From Rufibacter latericius (lineage in GTDB: Bacteria; Bacteroidota; Bacteroidia; Cytophagales; Hymenobacteraceae): a stretch of DNA of 64,000 bases. Of the stretch, positions 17,866-26,373 are shown one piece after another (the first letter of the stretch is position 1; each line of letters starts with the position of its first letter). The notes beneath the pieces were generated by a model. It was not told the DNA's origin and did not search any database. It saw only the letters and a program-made list of their open reading frames with translations. Location of the stretch: assembly GCF_003721515.1 (NCBI RefSeq), contig NZ_RJJD01000008.1, positions 875,666-939,665 on the forward strand. The letters run 5' to 3'. The position numbers and the translations under genes were made by a program.

Positions 17866-17902
17866 AGGACATTCCGGCCCCCGGCCGATTACCTTTTCAA
17901 CT

Positions 17903-18448
17903 ATGCGTAAATTGAGCATGGAAGAACTCCGGCGCGATTCAGTGGAGGACTTCAAAAATAAGCAAAAAAATCCGTTGGTGTTGGTGCTGGATAACGTGCG
18001 CAGCCTGCACAATGTGGGCTCGGCCTTCAGGACCGCCGATGCCTTTGCCGTGGAGAAGATCTATCTGTGCGGCATCACGGGCACGCCGCCCAACAAAGAA
18101 ATCCATAAAACCGCCTTGGGCGCCACAGAATCGGTAGAATGGGTGCATGTGCCGTCAACCCTGGAGGCTGTGGAAGGCCTGAAAGGCAGCGGCTATCAGG
18201 TTTGGGCGGTAGAGCAGGCCGAGGGCAGTACCTCTTTGTCAGACTTCAGCCCGGCCGCGGACGGAAAATACGCGTTTGTGTTCGGGAATGAGGTTTTTGG
18301 GGTGGAGGATGAGGTGATCAGAGCCGCTGATGGCATCCTGGAGATTCCGCAGTTCGGGACGAAGCACTCGCTCAACATCTCGGTGACGGTGGGCGTAGTT
18401 GTATGGGATGTGATCAGTAAAACGATAGCCCGGCCTGAGGCACTTTAA
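17903..18448 (+). CDS. TrmH/SpoU-family RNA 2'-O-methyltransferase
   Basis: This is a SAM-dependent ribose methyltransferase with the trefoil-knot (SPOUT) fold, acting on tRNA or rRNA. It has 181 residues and no N-terminal substrate-binding extension. The three SpoU motifs are present: LVLDNVRSLHNVGSAFRTAD (motif 1, with catalytic Arg), FVFGNEVFGV (motif 2) and IPQFGTKHSLNISVTVGVVV (motif 3). The exact target nucleotide cannot be told from the sequence; small single-domain members in Bacteroidota are annotated only as RNA methyltransferases. It has its own promoter and is convergent with the next gene through a shared terminator. Confidence 0.92.
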   Translation: MRKLSMEELRRDSVEDFKNKQKNPLVLVLDNVRSLHNVGSAFRTADAFAVEKIYLCGITGTPPNKEIHKTALGATESVEWVHVPSTLEAVEGLKGSGYQVWAVEQAEGSTSLSDFSPAADGKYAFVFGNEVFGVEDEVIRAADGILEIPQFGTKHSLNISVTVGVVVWDVISKTIARPEAL

Positions 18449-18458
18449 CGCAGCATTG

Positions 18459-18490
18459 GTTTTAAGAGCCTTTTTCAAAAAAAACACCCA
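18459..18490. repeat. Dispersed 36-bp palindrome family, degenerate copy
   Basis: GTTTTAAGAGCCTTTTTC / AAAAAACACCCATAAAA. Its right end overlaps the terminator that starts at 18487. Confidence 0.45.
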
Positions 18491-18537
18491 TAAAAAAGAG
18501 AAGCCCGCTGTGAAAGCGGGCTTCTCTTTTTTATGGG
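18487..18537. terminator. Bidirectional terminator between convergent genes
   Basis: A 22-bp perfect stem (core AAAAGAGAAGCCCGC) with a 7-base loop TGTGAAA, A-rich and T-rich at its base. It serves the SpoU-family gene (+) and the 130-residue protein gene (-). Confidence 0.92.
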
Positions 18538-18551
18538 CAAAGTGGGTTATC

Positions 18552-18944
18552 TTAGTTCTTTCCAGCTTTGGCTACTTCCTGCACCATAGACAAGAAATTT
18601 CCTTCTGGCTTGTTTTTGAAGTCTGAGTAGGCTTCTACCTGGCGGCTGTTCAGGACTTTGAACAATTCGCTTTCAAAGTTGCTTTCAATCTCCTTCAGGC
18701 GGGCATCACGCATCTCGGCATCGCTGCCGTACATTTTAGCGACTTCGGCAGCTTTCACCAGGCGCTCCTGGTTCAGGGCTTTTACCGTGATGTACTCACT
18801 CTCATTTAAACCGATGGATTGTACCATAAGGCGCGTCACTGAATTGCTCGTCTTCTCCACCGCGGGGTTAGAAGGACCATTTTGAGCAACTGCGTTCATC
18901 ACCAACACAAATAAAAAGCCGAGAGTAAGTAAAGAATTTTTCAT
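18552..18944 (-). CDS. Small exported hypothetical protein
   Basis: The protein has 130 residues with a clear signal peptide (MKNSLLTLGFLFVLVMNAVAQ, cleaved near residue 20-21). The mature part is helical and charged, with NESEYITVKALNQERLVKA and a short EIESNFESELFKVL region. The layout is loosely like Spy/CpxP-type periplasmic helical proteins, but I cannot support the assignment. It lies just upstream of the TPR gene's end, on the same strand, with a 90-base gap. Confidence 0.75.
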   Translation of the reverse strand: MKNSLLTLGFLFVLVMNAVAQNGPSNPAVEKTSNSVTRLMVQSIGLNESEYITVKALNQERLVKAAEVAKMYGSDAEMRDARLKEIESNFESELFKVLNSRQVEAYSDFKNKPEGNFLSMVQEVAKAGKN

Positions 18945-19034
18945 GATTGTCTGAGTTTGTTTGAATTTGTTAAAAGTTTAGTTTTAAGTATAAGCACCTT
19001 CAAGGGTGCAGGATTACGGTTTAAAGTTTAGTGC

Positions 19035-19664
19035 TTACATGCTGCGTTTCGCAATACGCTTCTGTAACCGATTAGTTGCCACCGATAGCGCATAGGTAGC
19101 TTCTACATGGTCTGGGTAATGAGTCAGGAAGAGCGTCAGGTCTGAAACGGCTTCTTCTAATTTATTCAGCTCCAGCTTCACGATTCCGCGGTTGCACAGA
19201 GCCCTGTTATGGGTGGGAGCCGTCAGAATCACTTCGTCTAGATCGCGGATGGCCCCGAAATGGTCGTCTAGGTAATATCTGGCTACTGCCCTGCCGTACA
19301 AAGACTCTGTAGAGGCTTCGTTGGTAAGCACCGCTTCAAAGTCTTTCAAGGCTTCTCTATAGGCCCCAACTTCCAGAAACGCATTCCCCCTAGCCTCCCG
19401 GATGCTGGTACTGTCTTCGGCACCTAAGACAAGCGCGATGGAATAGTCTTTAATGGCACCGTATGCATCTTTCACTTCCATTCTGGCGGATGCCCGCTCT
19501 GCATAAGCCCTCGCATTACCCGGCTGCTGCCTGATAAGCAGGGTCAGTTCTTTTATTCTAGTTTTAGAAACGGAGACCAATGAGGAAGGAAAATCAAAGG
19601 CAGATGCTTGCAGAGAAGCCACTACCAAAACCATCATGCATATTATCGCTCTCACCCGTTTCAT
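19035..19664 (-). CDS. Exported tetratricopeptide-repeat protein
   Basis: The protein has 209 residues from the ATG at 19662-19664, which begins a good signal peptide (MKRVRAIICMMVLVVASLQA). An ATG 12 codons earlier is less likely because it puts a charged stretch in front. At least four TPR-like units follow: ARAYAERASARMEVKDAYGA, SIREARGNAFLEVGAYREAL, ESLYGRAVARYYLDDHFGAI and ALCNRGIVKLELNKLEEAV. TPRs mediate protein contacts; no partner is evident. The 130-residue exported protein lies downstream on the same strand. Confidence 0.85.
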   Translation of the reverse strand: MKRVRAIICMMVLVVASLQASAFDFPSSLVSVSKTRIKELTLLIRQQPGNARAYAERASARMEVKDAYGAIKDYSIALVLGAEDSTSIREARGNAFLEVGAYREALKDFEAVLTNEASTESLYGRAVARYYLDDHFGAIRDLDEVILTAPTHNRALCNRGIVKLELNKLEEAVSDLTLFLTHYPDHVEATYALSVATNRLQKRIAKRSM

Positions 19665-19768
19665 CTTTCCTTTCGCGTTAAATCCTACCTTAAAAGCCAT
19701 TCAGCATTCCACTAAATTTTCGGCCTCATTACTAGGTTGAAATACTTCAATTGTTTAATAGAATGTGA

Positions 19769-19801
19769 CAAATATATAGCGGCAAAGAGGTTGCATGCAA
19801 C
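19769..19801 (-). promoter_or_regulatory. Promoter of the TPR gene with an overlapping palindrome
   Basis: Minus strand: TTG (19798-19800), 21 bases, TATATTTG (19769-19776), about 105 bases before the ATG. The perfect palindrome GTTGCATGCAAC (19790-19801) covers the -33 element, so a repressor site is possible. Confidence 0.55.
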
Positions 19802-20398
19802 TATTAATGGTAAAAAACACATTAAAAAATGAATTATTTTGTAAAAACCCCTTTTAAAGCGTTTAAACGCATATTTTTTGATGAAGATTTTTTCTGCTTT
19901 TCAGGAACTTTCCTCCAATTTTGAGGAAACCGGCCTCTTTATACCTCATAATGCAATCACAATAGTAACATAACCATATTGTCATAGCAATTTTCAAATG
20001 ATAATTATACTTTTCAAAGCACAGACTTTTAAATCTTAGATAACAAACTACCTCCTTATAGTTATTACAATTCTAATATTCACTTTAATACTTCTTTAAA
20101 TCAGCATCTTACCGAAGAAGCAATGCTTTAAAGCTGGAACACAGCAATACATCCTAAATTAGATATAACTAATAATTTTCATCACTTACTTAAACAATTA
20201 CCTTAGATTGTATTCATGATGAGGATCGGCCATATTCTTGCTCATCTTTAGGACAAGGAAATTCACTTTTGTTCTTACCGGAGGTTGTCTTCACCATCCC
20301 TCCTGAGCCATTCAGACACACCTCACCAAAAGCAGCCTTTGGGTGTGTTATTCTCGGCAGAAATGGAGAAGCTTTTTCTCATAGACGCCAGTGACATC
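19802..20398. other. AT-rich intergenic region, no gene seen
   Basis: About 600 bases between the TPR gene and the terminator of the permease/peptidase gene. The only distinct feature is a 12-bp perfect palindrome GCGTTTAAACGC at 19859-19870. A 132-codon open frame starting at 20285 runs antisense into the peptidase gene and is rejected. Confidence 0.4.
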
Positions 20399-20440
20399 AA
20401 AGCAAAAGAGCCCGGCAGTAATGCCGGGCTCTTTTGCTTT
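20399..20440 (-). terminator. Terminator after the ABC permease/peptidase gene
   Basis: AAAGCAAAAGAGCCCGGCA pairs perfectly over 19 bp with its complement around loop GTAA, 17 bases after the stop codon. Confidence 0.9.
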
Positions 20441-20457
20441 TACAAAGGATTTCTTCT

Positions 20458-23400
20458 CTACGACTTCACCGTCACCTCCTTGGTGTTGTCATCGGGATTG
20501 CGGTCAATGAGCTTGTTCAGAGGGTCTACTCCCGCGCGCTCGGGTTTCTCCTTCACAATAACCTCAATCTTGTTCTGGCCCGACTTAATGCGTTGCTTCT
20601 GCAGATACAGCGGCACATCCTGCCAGGTACCGGCAATTTTTTTACGGGTGATCACCCCCACATCTACAAAGTCGTTCAGTTGAGCCGGGCTTTCGTTACC
20701 CAAACTGTCGGCGCGGAATTTCTTGGCGTCAATGGTGAGCGAGACTTTATAAGATCCATCCTTCTGCTTCACCGCTGAGGCCTTGGTGGCTTTGTTTTCG
20801 TAGAGCGTGATGTTCTCAAACATATCATCTACCAGGTACTGCAAAGAATCTGGTGTGGCCTTCCGGATGTAGCTCAGGAACTCCACCGAGTTGGTGTACG
20901 GTGCCTGCTGGAACGCCACTTTCTGCACGTACTCTTTCAAGGCCGCGTTCAGTTTGTCTTCGCCGATGTAATCCGCTAAGGCGTACATCACCACCGATCC
21001 TTTGCGGTAATGGATGTACTGCTGGTTTTCCACTAACGCCAGCGGCAGTTCTTTTTTGCGCTCGCCAGCCCGGCCCAGGAGGTAGTTGTTCATCTCGTAC
21101 TTCAGGAACTTCTTCATCCGCTCGGCGCCGTATTCCTTTTTCATCACCATTAAGGCCGAGTACTGGCTCATGGTCTCCGACATGAGGGTGGAACCCTGCA
21201 CATCGCCGCCGATGACCTGGTGCGCCCACCACTGGTGCGCCACCTCGTGGGCCGTCACGTAGAACGGATAGTCGATGTCCTCGGGGTCTTTGTCATCCAC
21301 ATCGGCAATGAATCCGATGGACTCGGAGAACGGGATAGTGTTGGGGAACGCCTGCGCAAAGGCACTGTAGCCCGGAAACTCCAGGATACGCACTTGCCGG
21401 TGCTGGTACGGACTGAAATTAGCCGTGTAGTAATCCAACGATTTCTTCACGCCCTTGATCATGCGATCCAGGTTGTACTCGTGGCCTTTCTGGTAGTAGA
21501 CCTCAATGGCGACATCGTTCCACTTGTCTTTCTTCACCTCGTAATCTGCGGATAGGAAGGAATAAAAGTTCAGGATCTTGGAATCCATTTTGTAGTGGAA
21601 GTAGCGGCGACTGTTCTTGGTCCACTCTTTCTGCAAATACCCAGGCGCCAGGGCAATCTGATCGGGCACGGTGCTCACCACCGTCTCAAAGGTAATCCAG
21701 TCGGCGTCGTTGCTGATGTAGGTGTTTTGGCGGGCTTTCAGGTCGTTGACTTTGGCCATGCGCTCCTTCGGTTTCAGGCCGTTTTCCTTGCGAGTATCGT
21801 CGTCTCCTAACTCCAGCGCCTCCTGGTACCCGATATGCGGCAGCAACTGGCTATTGATGAACGTGCCGTTATAGACAATGCCGGTGTTGTAGCTGCGCTG
21901 CTTGAAGCCTTTGGTCTGGTACAACAAATCCATGTTCAGCTTGATGGAATCGCCGGGCTGAAGCGGCTGGGCTAGTTGGAAGATGTGGTAGCCATTGGTC
22001 TTGTCAAACAGCACGGTTTTGGCCGGACGGGCAAATTCCAGTCTCTTGATCACGGCGTTATCGTCCAGCATGAGGTGCACCGAGTCAATGGCCACGCTGG
22101 TTTTGTTTTTAAGCCAGTAATAGCCTTTGAAGCGGAACTCGCGCTCTTTGGGGTATAAATCGGTTTCCAGGTACACGTCCACTACGCGGGGCTGCGGCAG
22201 GTTCTGGTATTTCTTGTACGTTTTCTCAAAAGCGGCCTGTAAACGCTCGTTGTCGTCTGAGTCGCGGTACTCGTTCAAGATGTTGGTGTTGTAGAAGATG
22301 AAGCCGCCGCAGACAATGAACACCGCCGCCGCCGAGGCCAACACCAACAGAGTGGATTTGTTCAGCTGCAGCGCCGCCAGCTTGAAGCGTCCTTTGATGT
22401 TCGCCTCAGTGCCGCGCACCCACAGCAGGTTAGACAGCAAGGCCAGAATAATAGCAAACGCGCCCCAATATACTTTGAACAGCAGAACCGGCCCCACAAA
22501 GTGCCCGTAGCCGTTCATGGCCGAGTACGGCGCGCCCGGATCTGAACTGTAGGAGTACAACAGGTGCTCAAAGCCCAGTTGCCCCTTGAAGATGTTAGCC
22601 AGGTAATACACCACCATAATGAAGTGCCCCAAGTACTTGTTGTTCACCAGCACCTGCACCAGCATGGCCAGAGCGCACATCAAGAGGTAATCCACTAATT
22701 GTAGCCCGAACAGGGCTTTCACATACAGCCCAAGTTCAAAGTTGAAGTAGCCCTTTGCAGCCTGAATTACAATGCCGCACACCAGCACCACCGCCATCAG
22801 GACCACCTGAATGCCCATGAGTGCGACCAGCTTAGACGTGAACGGCACCCAGTTAGGAATAGGCAAGGCATCATACAACTGGTTCATGCGGGCATCACGC
22901 TCGCGCCACACCAGCTCCCCGGAGTAGAACGTGATGATGATGAGCATGAACAGTGCAAACGTGCCGCCCAGAATGGAGACCACCTCTGAGGTCACCGGGT
23001 ACGTGTTGGTGTCATAGATCTTTCCGATCTGGGAGGCCGTGGACAGCAGAAACACGATACCCGCCACCACAATGGCGATGAAATAGACGCTGCGCACGAT
23101 GCCTTTGAACTCCAGCTTGGTCAGCTTCCAGAACTGCCCGAAACTGCGTGCGTACGAGAACTCCTGGCTTACCTTGGGCAAGCTGATGCGGTGGGCCGTG
23201 GCCACGATGCCCGGCGCCTCCTCCCGGCGAAGCTTGCGTACTTTGCCCTCCGAGGAGAAGAACGAGAAGCTGAACCGCCAGTAACAGAAAACCAGCAAAA
23301 GCAGGGCGATCCCATCCCACAGCAATCGGTTCCAGATGATGGGTTGGCTCAAAGGCAGCACCAGGGTGTTCTGCTCGGCCGCCGTCCAGTAGCGGGTGGT

Positions 23401-24093
23401 CTGGTACACCGCCGAGGCCCCGAAGGGATCCACCAGGTTCGCGAGCAGGTCATTGTCCAGATCATTGGTGAGGGCGCTGGAGACGCCGTACAGCACCAGC
23501 ACCAGCACGCTCCCGATGTACACCGCCAGCATGTTGCGGGTGAGCGTACCCAGCGTGAAGAAGATAGCGCCCGTGAGCAGCAAATTCGGGATCACGATGA
23601 GCAAGAAAGGCTGCACGTAGGACATGAGGTTGAACGGCCCGAACCTGGTCGCCTCCACCGAAGGGAACAGCGGCGCCACCGCCGAGGCGAAGATGTAGCC
23701 GAAGGCAATCCCCGAAAACACCAGCAACGTCACCACAAACGATCCCCAGAACCGCCCGCCCAGGTAGCTCCACTTGGAGATGGGCGTGGTAAAGAACAGC
23801 GAATGCGTCTTGTGCTCGAAATCGCGGTAAATGGGATTGCCCATCATGGCCGAGGTCACCAGCACCCCAAACCAACTCAGGATGGTGATGACCCAGTTGA
23901 TCTGGTAGGGCGAGTTGGCCTTCACCGAGACACTGCTGCCCCCGCCAATGATCACCGTGCCGCCAAAGACCCCGCTCACGCCAAAGACGCACAGCAAAGC
24001 CATCAAAAAGAAGAGAAAGAAATAGATATAGGTCGCTGGCCGCTTCAGGCGGTATTTCAGCTCAAAGAGAAATATATTCAGGAACATAGCCAA
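20458..24093 (-). CDS. ABC-2 type permease fused to M1-family aminopeptidase
   Basis: This is a 1211-residue membrane protein. The first ~580 residues have about twelve hydrophobic segments in two ABC-2-like permease blocks, each with a large external loop. A transmembrane helix near 585-605 leads to a gluzincin peptidase domain. Zinc ligands are H949 and H953 in HEVAHQWWAHQ, with E950 catalytic, and E973 in LMSETMSQYS. A PFSESIGF segment stands where aminopeptidases usually have GAMEN. This fusion is a known but poorly characterised Bacteroidota architecture. It lies 43 bases after its ABC ATPase gene. Export of a peptide or lipopeptide coupled to trimming is a reasonable inference, not shown. 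Confidence 0.92.
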   Translation of the reverse strand: MAMFLNIFLFELKYRLKRPATYIYFFLFFLMALLCVFGVSGVFGGTVIIGGGSSVSVKANSPYQINWVITILSWFGVLVTSAMMGNPIYRDFEHKTHSLFFTTPISKWSYLGGRFWGSFVVTLLVFSGIAFGYIFASAVAPLFPSVEATRFGPFNLMSYVQPFLLIVIPNLLLTGAIFFTLGTLTRNMLAVYIGSVLVLVLYGVSSALTNDLDNDLLANLVDPFGASAVYQTTRYWTAAEQNTLVLPLSQPIIWNRLLWDGIALLLLVFCYWRFSFSFFSSEGKVRKLRREEAPGIVATAHRISLPKVSQEFSYARSFGQFWKLTKLEFKGIVRSVYFIAIVVAGIVFLLSTASQIGKIYDTNTYPVTSEVVSILGGTFALFMLIIITFYSGELVWRERDARMNQLYDALPIPNWVPFTSKLVALMGIQVVLMAVVLVCGIVIQAAKGYFNFELGLYVKALFGLQLVDYLLMCALAMLVQVLVNNKYLGHFIMVVYYLANIFKGQLGFEHLLYSYSSDPGAPYSAMNGYGHFVGPVLLFKVYWGAFAIILALLSNLLWVRGTEANIKGRFKLAALQLNKSTLLVLASAAAVFIVCGGFIFYNTNILNEYRDSDDNERLQAAFEKTYKKYQNLPQPRVVDVYLETDLYPKEREFRFKGYYWLKNKTSVAIDSVHLMLDDNAVIKRLEFARPAKTVLFDKTNGYHIFQLAQPLQPGDSIKLNMDLLYQTKGFKQRSYNTGIVYNGTFINSQLLPHIGYQEALELGDDDTRKENGLKPKERMAKVNDLKARQNTYISNDADWITFETVVSTVPDQIALAPGYLQKEWTKNSRRYFHYKMDSKILNFYSFLSADYEVKKDKWNDVAIEVYYQKGHEYNLDRMIKGVKKSLDYYTANFSPYQHRQVRILEFPGYSAFAQAFPNTIPFSESIGFIADVDDKDPEDIDYPFYVTAHEVAHQWWAHQVIGGDVQGSTLMSETMSQYSALMVMKKEYGAERMKKFLKYEMNNYLLGRAGERKKELPLALVENQQYIHYRKGSVVMYALADYIGEDKLNAALKEYVQKVAFQQAPYTNSVEFLSYIRKATPDSLQYLVDDMFENITLYENKATKASAVKQKDGSYKVSLTIDAKKFRADSLGNESPAQLNDFVDVGVITRKKIAGTWQDVPLYLQKQRIKSGQNKIEVIVKEKPERAGVDPLNKLIDRNPDDNTKEVTVKS

Positions 24094-24096
24094 GTC

Positions 24097-24133
24097 GTTT
24101 TAAGTCTGATTTTTAGAAAATTAGCCTCAAAAC
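24097..24133. repeat. Dispersed 36-bp palindrome family copy inside an operon
   Basis: GTTTTAAGTCTGATTTTT / GAAAATTAGCCTCAAAAC fills almost the whole 43-base spacer between the ABC ATPase gene and its permease gene. Confidence 0.6.
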
Positions 24134-24136
24134 GGC

Positions 24137-25045
24137 CTAGGCAATTACCTCTGGCTGTGACGCGGAAGTCTTTTTCACCGCCCCGCTGATAGTAGCGAAG
24201 TACACATCCTCCAGATCGGGTTGCACTGGCTCAAACTCCATGCTGGGTTGGGCATCGGCGTACACGTGGATGATGGTCTTGCCGGCGAACAGGCGCGAGG
24301 AGATCACGGAATGCTGGGCCTGGTGCTCCGGCAGTTCCTCTTTTTTGATGAACTTCCGCCAGATCTGGCCCTGCATCTGCTCGATGGCCTGCAGCGGCTC
24401 GCCGGTGGCAAGCACCTCGCCTTTGTTGATGATGGCCATGTTCCGGCACAGGTCGCTCACGTCATCCACAATGTGGGTGGACAGGATCACGATGATGTTC
24501 TCGCCTATCTCGCTCAGCAGGTTATGGAACCGGTTCCGCTCGGCGGGGTCCAGGCCGGCCGTAGGCTCATCCACGATGATGATCCTCGGGTTGCCCAGCA
24601 GCGCCTGCGCAATCCCGAAGCGCTGTTTCATCCCGCCGGAATAACCGCCCAGGTTCTTCTTGCGCACGTCGTAGAGATTCGTCTGCTGCAACAGCGAGGC
24701 CACCGTCTCTTTCCGTTCCTTGCTGTTATGGATGCCCTTGAGCACCGCGAAATGGTCCAGCAGCTCCTCGGCACTCACCTTGGGGTACACCCCGAATTCC
24801 TGCGGCAGGTAGCCCAGCACCTTCCGCATCTCGTCCTTCTCCCGGAACACATCCAGTTCCCCCAACCTGATGCTGCCGCTATCCGCTTCCTGCAGCGTGG
24901 CGATGGTGCGCATGAGCGAGGATTTCCCGGCCCCGTTGGGTCCCAGCAAACCGAACATGCCCGTAGGAATGGTGAGGTTCACGTTCTTCAGCGCCTGCAC
25001 GCCGTTGGGGTAGGTTTTGGAAAGGTTTTGGATGTTGAGTTCCAT
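24137..25045 (-). CDS. ABC transporter ATP-binding protein
   Basis: This 302-residue nucleotide-binding subunit has Walker A GLLGPNGAGKSSLMR, Q-loop near YLPQEFGVYP, signature YSGGMKQRFGIAQAL, Walker B RIIIVDEPTAGLDP and H-loop LSTHIVDDV. The C-terminal ~80 residues are variable, as in ABC-2 exporters. It is transcribed before the permease/M1 peptidase gene, which must be its membrane partner. The spacer between them is occupied by one palindrome-family copy. Confidence 0.95.
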   Translation of the reverse strand: MELNIQNLSKTYPNGVQALKNVNLTIPTGMFGLLGPNGAGKSSLMRTIATLQEADSGSIRLGELDVFREKDEMRKVLGYLPQEFGVYPKVSAEELLDHFAVLKGIHNSKERKETVASLLQQTNLYDVRKKNLGGYSGGMKQRFGIAQALLGNPRIIIVDEPTAGLDPAERNRFHNLLSEIGENIIVILSTHIVDDVSDLCRNMAIINKGEVLATGEPLQAIEQMQGQIWRKFIKKEELPEHQAQHSVISSRLFAGKTIIHVYADAQPSMEFEPVQPDLEDVYFATISGAVKKTSASQPEVIA

Positions 25046-25162
25046 GGTGGTAAAGGGTTTAGGTTTGCGTTAGAACGGAGTAGTTGATTTCTAAAGGATT
25101 AGTAGTAGGAAGTTATAAAAAGTTACAGACCTAACCCTTCAGTCCTCTATTTCTTTTCAACC

Positions 25163-25198
25163 GTTTTGAGCCTGTTTTTCGCAAAACGCACCTAAAAC
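25163..25198. repeat. Dispersed 36-bp palindrome family copy
   Basis: GTTTTGAGCCTGTTTTTCGC / AAAACGCACCTAAAAC: 36 bp, upstream of the ABC ATPase gene. Confidence 0.65.
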
Positions 25199-25240
25199 AC
25201 CACCTACCTGATACAACAAACCACTGAACTTAAACCTGAA

Positions 25241-25283
25241 AACGCCGATGCCCTTTCTCAGGCAGAGAAAGGGCATCGGCGTT
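25241..25283 (-). terminator. Terminator of the 218-residue unknown gene
   Basis: A 19-bp perfect stem (arm AACGCCGATGCCCTTTCTC) with 5-base loop AGGCA lies 28 bases after the stop; TTTT follows on the minus strand. Confidence 0.85.
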
Positions 25284-25310
25284 GAAGCGAGTTGTGTTAT
25301 TAAGCTGATA

Positions 25311-25967
25311 CTACACGTAACGGACCTGCTCCTGGAAAACGTTCCTCCACAACGGGCCTCTGCTCTTCTCCACCGCCTGCACTTTCTGGACCATGGGCAG
25401 CACCTGTGGATCGCCGGTGGCATAGGTAAACGTCAGGTCGAAGGCATAATGCATTTCAATGCGGTTCTGGCCGGCATCACACACCGGGAACATGTTCTCT
25501 AGGTCAAAAGTCTCCTGCGCCTCGTGCAACAGGTTATACTTCTCCAGCACCGATTTGATGATGGCATGGCATCTGGATGGCTTGGGGGTCTTCACGATGT
25601 TCTGGCACAAGATGAATTTACCGTGCAGAAAATGCAGGCACTGGGTCACCTTAGCAGAACCAACAGAGGAGAAGTAAAAAAGAACCTCATGGCCCACTAC
25701 GTCCAGATCCTGGTGCACGTGGAATTCAGGTTTGCCCAACAGACGCTTTGCTTCCCGCAACGATGCCCCAAAAGCCAATCCCCTGAACGTCACCTCGCGG
25801 TTGGTGTTGGTTTGCACCTGTTTAGGCGCAGACAAGGCATTCCGCAGTCCGGCTACCGTGCGCACGTAATTCACTCTATCAAAATAATCCTTTTTGGATA
25901 AACTCCCTAAATCTAGCCTGTTCTTAGATTTTCTTAATGTTAACGTTTTCCAGACAGAATTAAACAT
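25311..25967 (-). CDS. Hypothetical protein, no family recognised
   Basis: The protein has 218 residues from the ATG at 25965-25967 (a TTG two codons earlier is an alternative start). There is no signal peptide or membrane segment, so it is likely cytosolic. Features that can be seen are a basic N-terminus (WKTLTLRKSKNRLDLG), a GLAFGASLREAKRLLGKPEF stretch and several scattered cysteines and histidines without a clear metal-site spacing. The gene has its own terminator and stands alone. I cannot assign a function. Confidence 0.7.
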   Translation of the reverse strand: MFNSVWKTLTLRKSKNRLDLGSLSKKDYFDRVNYVRTVAGLRNALSAPKQVQTNTNREVTFRGLAFGASLREAKRLLGKPEFHVHQDLDVVGHEVLFYFSSVGSAKVTQCLHFLHGKFILCQNIVKTPKPSRCHAIIKSVLEKYNLLHEAQETFDLENMFPVCDAGQNRIEMHYAFDLTFTYATGDPQVLPMVQKVQAVEKSRGPLWRNVFQEQVRYV

Positions 25968-26142
25968 CTTCAATATTTTTTAACAATATAGCTTTAAATA
26001 CCCTTCAACCGCACTTTCTCTTGGTTATGTCTACTTTCCAAAGCAATCCACCACCAACGGTTTTCTTTCATTTATTTTAAAGCTATTTACCACTGTTTTG
26101 CGCAGCTACAAAACACTTCTTCAAAAAATATAACAACTTCCT

Positions 26143-26172
26143 TTTTAATACTAAAACCTTAATCTACCTTTG
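26143..26172 (+). promoter_or_regulatory. Orphan plus-strand promoter
   Basis: TTT (26143-26145), 19 bases, TACCTTTG (26165-26172). The -7 element is perfect, the -33 is weak. No plus-strand gene follows until aspS at 29281. Confidence 0.5.
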
Positions 26173-26290
26173 GAGTAGCCTTCAATCTGAAAAGAGATAT
26201 ATCCAATTGTCCTGTTTGATGTAGCTAAGGCTAATTTAGAATCTTCTGAAGGCTTAATTATCTTTTAACCTACAGCCTAACCCAAAACCT

Positions 26291-26326
26291 GTTTTAAGCC
26301 CCATTTAAACAAAACAGCCCCAAAAC
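26291..26326. repeat. Dispersed 36-bp palindrome family copy
   Basis: GTTTTAAGCCCCATTTAAAC / AAAACAGCCCCAAAAC. Its right arm is also the left arm of the terminator hairpin at 26311-26348. Confidence 0.65.
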
Positions 26327-26348
26327 GATTAAGCTTCAGGGCTGTTTT
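26311..26348. terminator. Hairpin terminator of the TonB receptor gene, usable in both directions
   Basis: 10-bp stem AAAACAGCCC/GGGCTGTTTT with 18-base loop, 25 bases after the receptor stop codon. T-rich sequence follows on both strands. Confidence 0.65.
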
Positions 26349-26373
26349 TCATAAGAGTTCTAACAGAGAAGGC

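Larger units (their letters stand above)
26178..26350 (+). ncRNA. Candidate small RNA
   Basis: This is the sequence between an orphan promoter and a hairpin with T tract (AAAACAGCCC 26311-26320 with GGGCTGTTTT 26339-26348, then TTC). The implied transcript is about 170 bases. The only ATG seen is followed at once by a stop codon. CCTTCA and TGAAGG blocks could pair within it. This is inferred from layout only. Confidence 0.3.
25968..26373. other. Intergenic region with orphan promoter and bidirectional hairpin
   Basis: This 406-bp gap between two minus-strand genes contains a plus-strand promoter (26143-26172), a palindrome-family copy (26291-26326) and a hairpin terminator (26311-26348). 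No protein frame follows the promoter; see the ncRNA candidate. Confidence 0.5.

Noticed and set aside
20285..20683. 132-codon open frame after the permease/peptidase terminator
   Set aside because: It runs through the terminator hairpin and then antisense into the peptidase gene.
23191..24189. Long plus-strand open frame of 332 codons
   Set aside because: It is antisense to the permease/peptidase gene, has Arg/His/Gln-rich composition and no family motif; it is a shadow of codon bias.
24221..25087. Plus-strand open frame of 288 codons
   Set aside because: Antisense to the ABC ATPase gene, whose Walker and signature motifs are intact on the minus strand.
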